64,000 nucleotides of DNA from Microcyclospora pomicola (Eukaryota; Ascomycota; Dothideomycetes; Capnodiales): assembly GCA_002786065.1 (NCBI GenBank), contig NHNY01000012.1, positions 372,001 to 436,000 on the forward strand, given 5' to 3'. Of this stretch, positions 61,184 through 64,000 are shown in pieces; the first letter of the stretch is position 1; each line of letters starts with the position of its first letter. A model generated the notes under the pieces. That model ran no database searches and was not told the origin of the DNA. It saw only the letters and a list, made by a program, of their open reading frames with translations. The translations under genes were made by a program, and so were the position numbers.

Positions 61184-61717
61184 TGTAGTCGGTTTATACT
61201 TTTTAAGTTGAAGCTTTTGCGTTTCGCTTTCTTGTGTAGCTTTACGGAATGTGCCTTTATCGCATGCGGTTTCTTCGACTATGTTCCAAGTCTAAGGCCG
61301 TGTAACGCAATCTCCAGACCGATGACTATATGTGCTGCGCTCAAGAGCGGCGATCGAACGGCACCGACAACATCATGCACATTTAAGGCTGAGAGTCGCA
61401 AATTACGTGACGATTGGAGAGGTCTGGTATCATTACATCGGTACTACTCATGCATGCTACATCGAAAAAGACTCGTAACTCTCAGCTTTCCTCCCTCAGC
61501 AGAACGTAGCATAGAACCCGCACCAGGTACAATCGCGTCAGGCGAATAGACAGTGCTGGATATCACAATGGTCGTACGGACTGCGGCCAAAGCGGGAGAT
61601 TAGGCGGATCAGGAGGACTGAGCATTGATCGGTGGGTGGAGAGCGTTGGACATGGTATCAGTGGGTCGAGAGTGGCGCAAATCCGGTCAAAGGAATAGAT
61701 CATTCCTGAGCAGCGGT
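61184..61717. other. intergenic region between convergent genes
   Basis: About 530 bp between the TMS1 stop and the OM14 stop. No supported gene, repeat or control element; an unremarkable 113-codon open frame is not called. Confidence 0.45.
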
Positions 61718-62518
61718 TTACTTCTTTGTTGGGTACTTGTTCTTGAACAGATATCTGGCGGGTTTGGTTAGCACTCAGGAAAAACCCCCTATTTCGAGTT
61801 GAATTGATGACTTACTGCGAGAGGTAGAAGTCGCCAACAGCGAACAGACCCACAACACCTGCCCAGGTACCCGCGACTTTCCATGTCAAGGTTCCCTGCT
61901 GGTTCATGCGGTATGCGCCGATGCCGAGCAGACCTGCGATGGCAGTGATCGCAACAGCGTTGCCGATCACCACGGGGTTCCCCTTGTTCTTATCCGCCCA
62001 AGCTTCTGCCTCCTTCGCCTCCTGCTTGGCCTTCTTGCCGTCCGCTTTGGCCTCCTTCTTCACATTATCGTACGTCTTGCCGGCCTGCTCCTTGAACTTG
62101 CCGTACGAGTCCTTGGCTTCGGCCTCGAACTTCTGCGCCTTCTCCTCCGTGCGCTTCTCGAGCCGGGCGAGGTCCTGCTCGGCTTGCTCGGTGAACTCCT
62201 TGGCCTCTTTGGCGAGCTCGTCGGCGGCGGCGTCGGCGTCCGCTTCGGCTTTCTCGGCGCGCTCGTGGGCGAGCTGCTGGTCGGCGAAGGAGGGGATGGC
62301 GTTGTTGGAGGAGCCGGTTGATAGGGTGGAGGAGTTGATGCTTTGCACGCCGGAATTGTCGTCGTCGTGAACAATCTCGAGAACGGGATCGGGCATCCTG
62401 ATCGCAGTTTGGTCTTAGCTGATGCTGCGCGCATACAACACTGGATGACGATGCGATGGACTTACTTCTCGGCATCGGTCTGCTTAGGGCCTTTGGCGGC
62501 CATATCGGCGTAAGACAT
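61718..62518 (-). CDS. OM14: mitochondrial outer-membrane protein Om14-like
   Basis: 223 aa from exons 62518..62466, 62397..61816 and 61754..61718; donors both GTAAGT, acceptors ATCAG and GCCAG. The last exon encodes only YLFKNKYPTKK. The protein begins MSYADMAAKGPKQTDAE and has a long alanine/lysine/glutamate helix (about 55-150), then the Om14 C-terminal domain. That domain includes GNPVVIGNAVAITAIAGLLG, YRMNQQGTLTWKVAGTWAG and VVGLFAVGDFYLSQ, giving two or three membrane segments, and ends in a basic tail. Om14 is an abundant outer-membrane protein that in yeast forms a complex with porin and acts as a receptor for ribosome-NAC. Divergent from the UCH gene. Confidence 0.92.
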
Positions 62519-62893
62519 GCTGTCGTCGTTGGGTCGATTGAGGATACCGGACACTGTGGCAGGAGATGGTGAGTTGGACGTTTTGACCTATGGTGATTGC
62601 TATCCAAGATGATGGCAGGGAGATGTGATACTTTTGCTGGACGAAGGTCTGGAGAGATCACAGTTCAGAGGTGTGATATAGATAATGACGAGACACAGGT
62701 GTTGGCGGTAAAGCGAGCGCGATAGCTTCAGTTTGTGCCTTGCTTTGTCTTTGCGCTCGCCCAGTGACTTCATCTTCACATGGTCCGAGCTCGATAGCTT
62801 CACGTGCCAATATTCGATATTTCCTCGAACAAGTCACGAGCCCATGTTCGGCATAAGACATTGTTCCTTGGTCGGAGCAAGAACACAGCAATC
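62519..62893. promoter_or_regulatory. divergent promoter region, OM14 / UCH
   Basis: About 375 bp between two divergent starts. No TATA box or repeat found. Confidence 0.4.
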
Positions 62894-64000
62894 ATGTCCG
62901 GCGGCTGGAATACCATAGAGAGCGATGCAGTAAGGCAGAGCCGCATGTTGGCCTCCCCATGTCCTTGAGTTTCAACATCAGCCTCATCACGCCACAAGCT
63001 CACTTTATGCGATCACCAAGCTGACCTATCGCATCTAGGGCGTCTTCACCTTCTTGATCGAATCGCTGGGCGTCAAGAATGTCCAGTTCGAGGAACTGAT
63101 CTCCCTCGATCCAGAGTCCTTGCAAGAAATCAACCCCATTGGCGTCATCTTCCTCTTCAAGTACCCCACGTCCGAGAAACCTTCACGAGACAAGCCACTA
63201 GACGGCGAGTTCGACTACTCTGCTCTCGACCCCGATGCCGCCCAAAACGAGGACGATGAGCCCGTCTGGTTCGCCGCGCAGACCATCCAGAATGCCTGCG
63301 GCACACAAGCCCTGCTCTCGGTCCTCCTCAATAAAGCCTCCGCAACCGCCAGCGTAGATCCCGACAGCGATCGTATCGACGTTGGCTCCTCCCTCCGCGA
63401 CTTCAAGGACTTCACCTCCGCCTTCCCCGCCGACATCCGCGGCGAAGCTCTCTCGAACTCCGACCTGATCCGTGACGTGCACAACAGCTTCGCGCGGTCA
63501 TCGCCATTCGTCAGCGACGAAACGCGCATGGCGACCGCGGACGACGACGTCTACCACTTCATCGCCTACACGAGCATCAACAGCACGCTGTACGAGCTGG
63601 ACGGGCTGCAAGCAGCGCCCATCCGGCACGGGGACGTGGGTGCGTGTCCGCCGGAGATCTTCGCAGATGCCGTGGTGCCGGTGCTACAGCGACGGATCGA
63701 AAGATATCCCGTCACGGAGATCCGCTTCAATCTGTTGGCGATGTGTGCCGATCTCCGGATACGTGCGAGGGAGCTCGGAGACCAAGAGATGTTGGCTAGG
63801 GAGGAGCAGAAGAGACGGGAATGGAGATGGGAAAATGCCCTGCGCAGACATAACTTTGTGGGCTTTATTGGAGAAGTGATGAAGGGTGTCACGGGCCAGA
63901 AGGTCAAGGATGGAGGGTATGACAAGTGGGTGGATGATGCAAAGGCCTCGACGCGCAAGCGAGTGGAAGACAGGCAGAAGAAAGGACACGATGGGGACGG
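62894..64000 (+). CDS. ubiquitin C-terminal hydrolase, UCH37/UCHL5 type (3' end outside window)
   Basis: Exon 1 62894..62929 (MSGGWNTIESDA), a 109-nt intron (donor GTAAGG, branch CTGAC, acceptor TCTAG), then exon 2 from 63039 to the window edge; 332 codons are visible with no stop. The papain-like UCH domain is complete: the oxyanion Gln and catalytic Cys in QTIQNACGTQ (Cys about residue 99), the His in VYHFIAY, and the Asp in LYELDGL. The crossover loop is longer than in small UCHs. After the domain, the UCH37-like C-terminal helical segment appears (RRHNFVGFIGEVMKG). Such enzymes trim ubiquitin chains at the proteasome or in chromatin complexes; this fungal member may act at either. Confidence 0.93.

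Overview
The window is nuclear DNA of a filamentous ascomycete (Pezizomycotina), most likely a dothideomycete of the Mycosphaerellales/Capnodiales type. Proteins are recognisable as fungal throughout, introns are short (about 50-155 nt) with GTAAGT-like donors and CTGAC/CTAAC-type branch sites, and genes are densely packed on both strands. I see no transposon, virus relic, tRNA or rRNA gene. The order-level placement is inference from protein resemblance only.

Layout, left to right: Lsh/Irc5-type SNF2 helicase (minus, cut by the left edge); hypothetical protein; EAF7/MRGBP (minus); vacuolar TRP channel Yvc1; eIF2-alpha; YjlB-like cupin (minus); small single-TM protein with three exons (minus); mitochondrial ribosomal protein mL44; Whi5-type G1/S repressor (minus); mitochondrial pyruvate dehydrogenase kinase-type protein (minus); SAP-like membrane protein; gamma-tubulin complex component, GCP6-like (minus). 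Then comes a head-to-head pair, an X325/Bim1-like GPI-anchored copper protein (minus) and a ferric/cupric reductase (plus), followed by a membrane-anchored pirin, a tiny I9 protease-inhibitor gene (minus), BMS1, a small gene with an in-frame TAG (minus), an epimerase (minus), a basic-secretory-protein zincin (minus), CLASP/Stu1, an MDR oxidoreductase, a double F-box-like protein, a glycine-zipper protein and septin Cdc3/AspB.

Downstream of the septin lies the window's largest gene-poor stretch, about 5.3 kb (48,048-53,355). It holds a T/G-rich degenerate short-repeat tract and, from about 50,083 to 53,140, an array of eleven diverged tandem units averaging 294.5 bp. Each unit carries three conserved boxes: GAGACTTCACTTC plus ACCGCAGCTAGCG, then a CCAAT box, then GCAYGTGA. 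Box-to-box distances are almost invariant (47-48 and 41-43 bp), while the unit length drifts from 275 to 319 bp. This looks like a non-coding element under spacing constraint and is the main candidate for an undescribed system.

After the array come FYV7 (minus), an Atos-family protein, an MFS transporter (minus), TMS1/SERINC, OM14 (minus) and a UCH37/UCHL5-type deubiquitinase cut by the right edge.

Most genes are housekeeping: chromatin (Lsh, EAF7), translation and ribosome biogenesis (eIF2-alpha, mL44, BMS1, FYV7), cytoskeleton (GCP6, Stu1, Cdc3) and mitochondria (PDK, OM14). The only convincing functional partnership between neighbours is the copper-protein/metalloreductase pair. Its shared 910-bp promoter holds three TGAGCAA motifs, which resemble copper-response elements.
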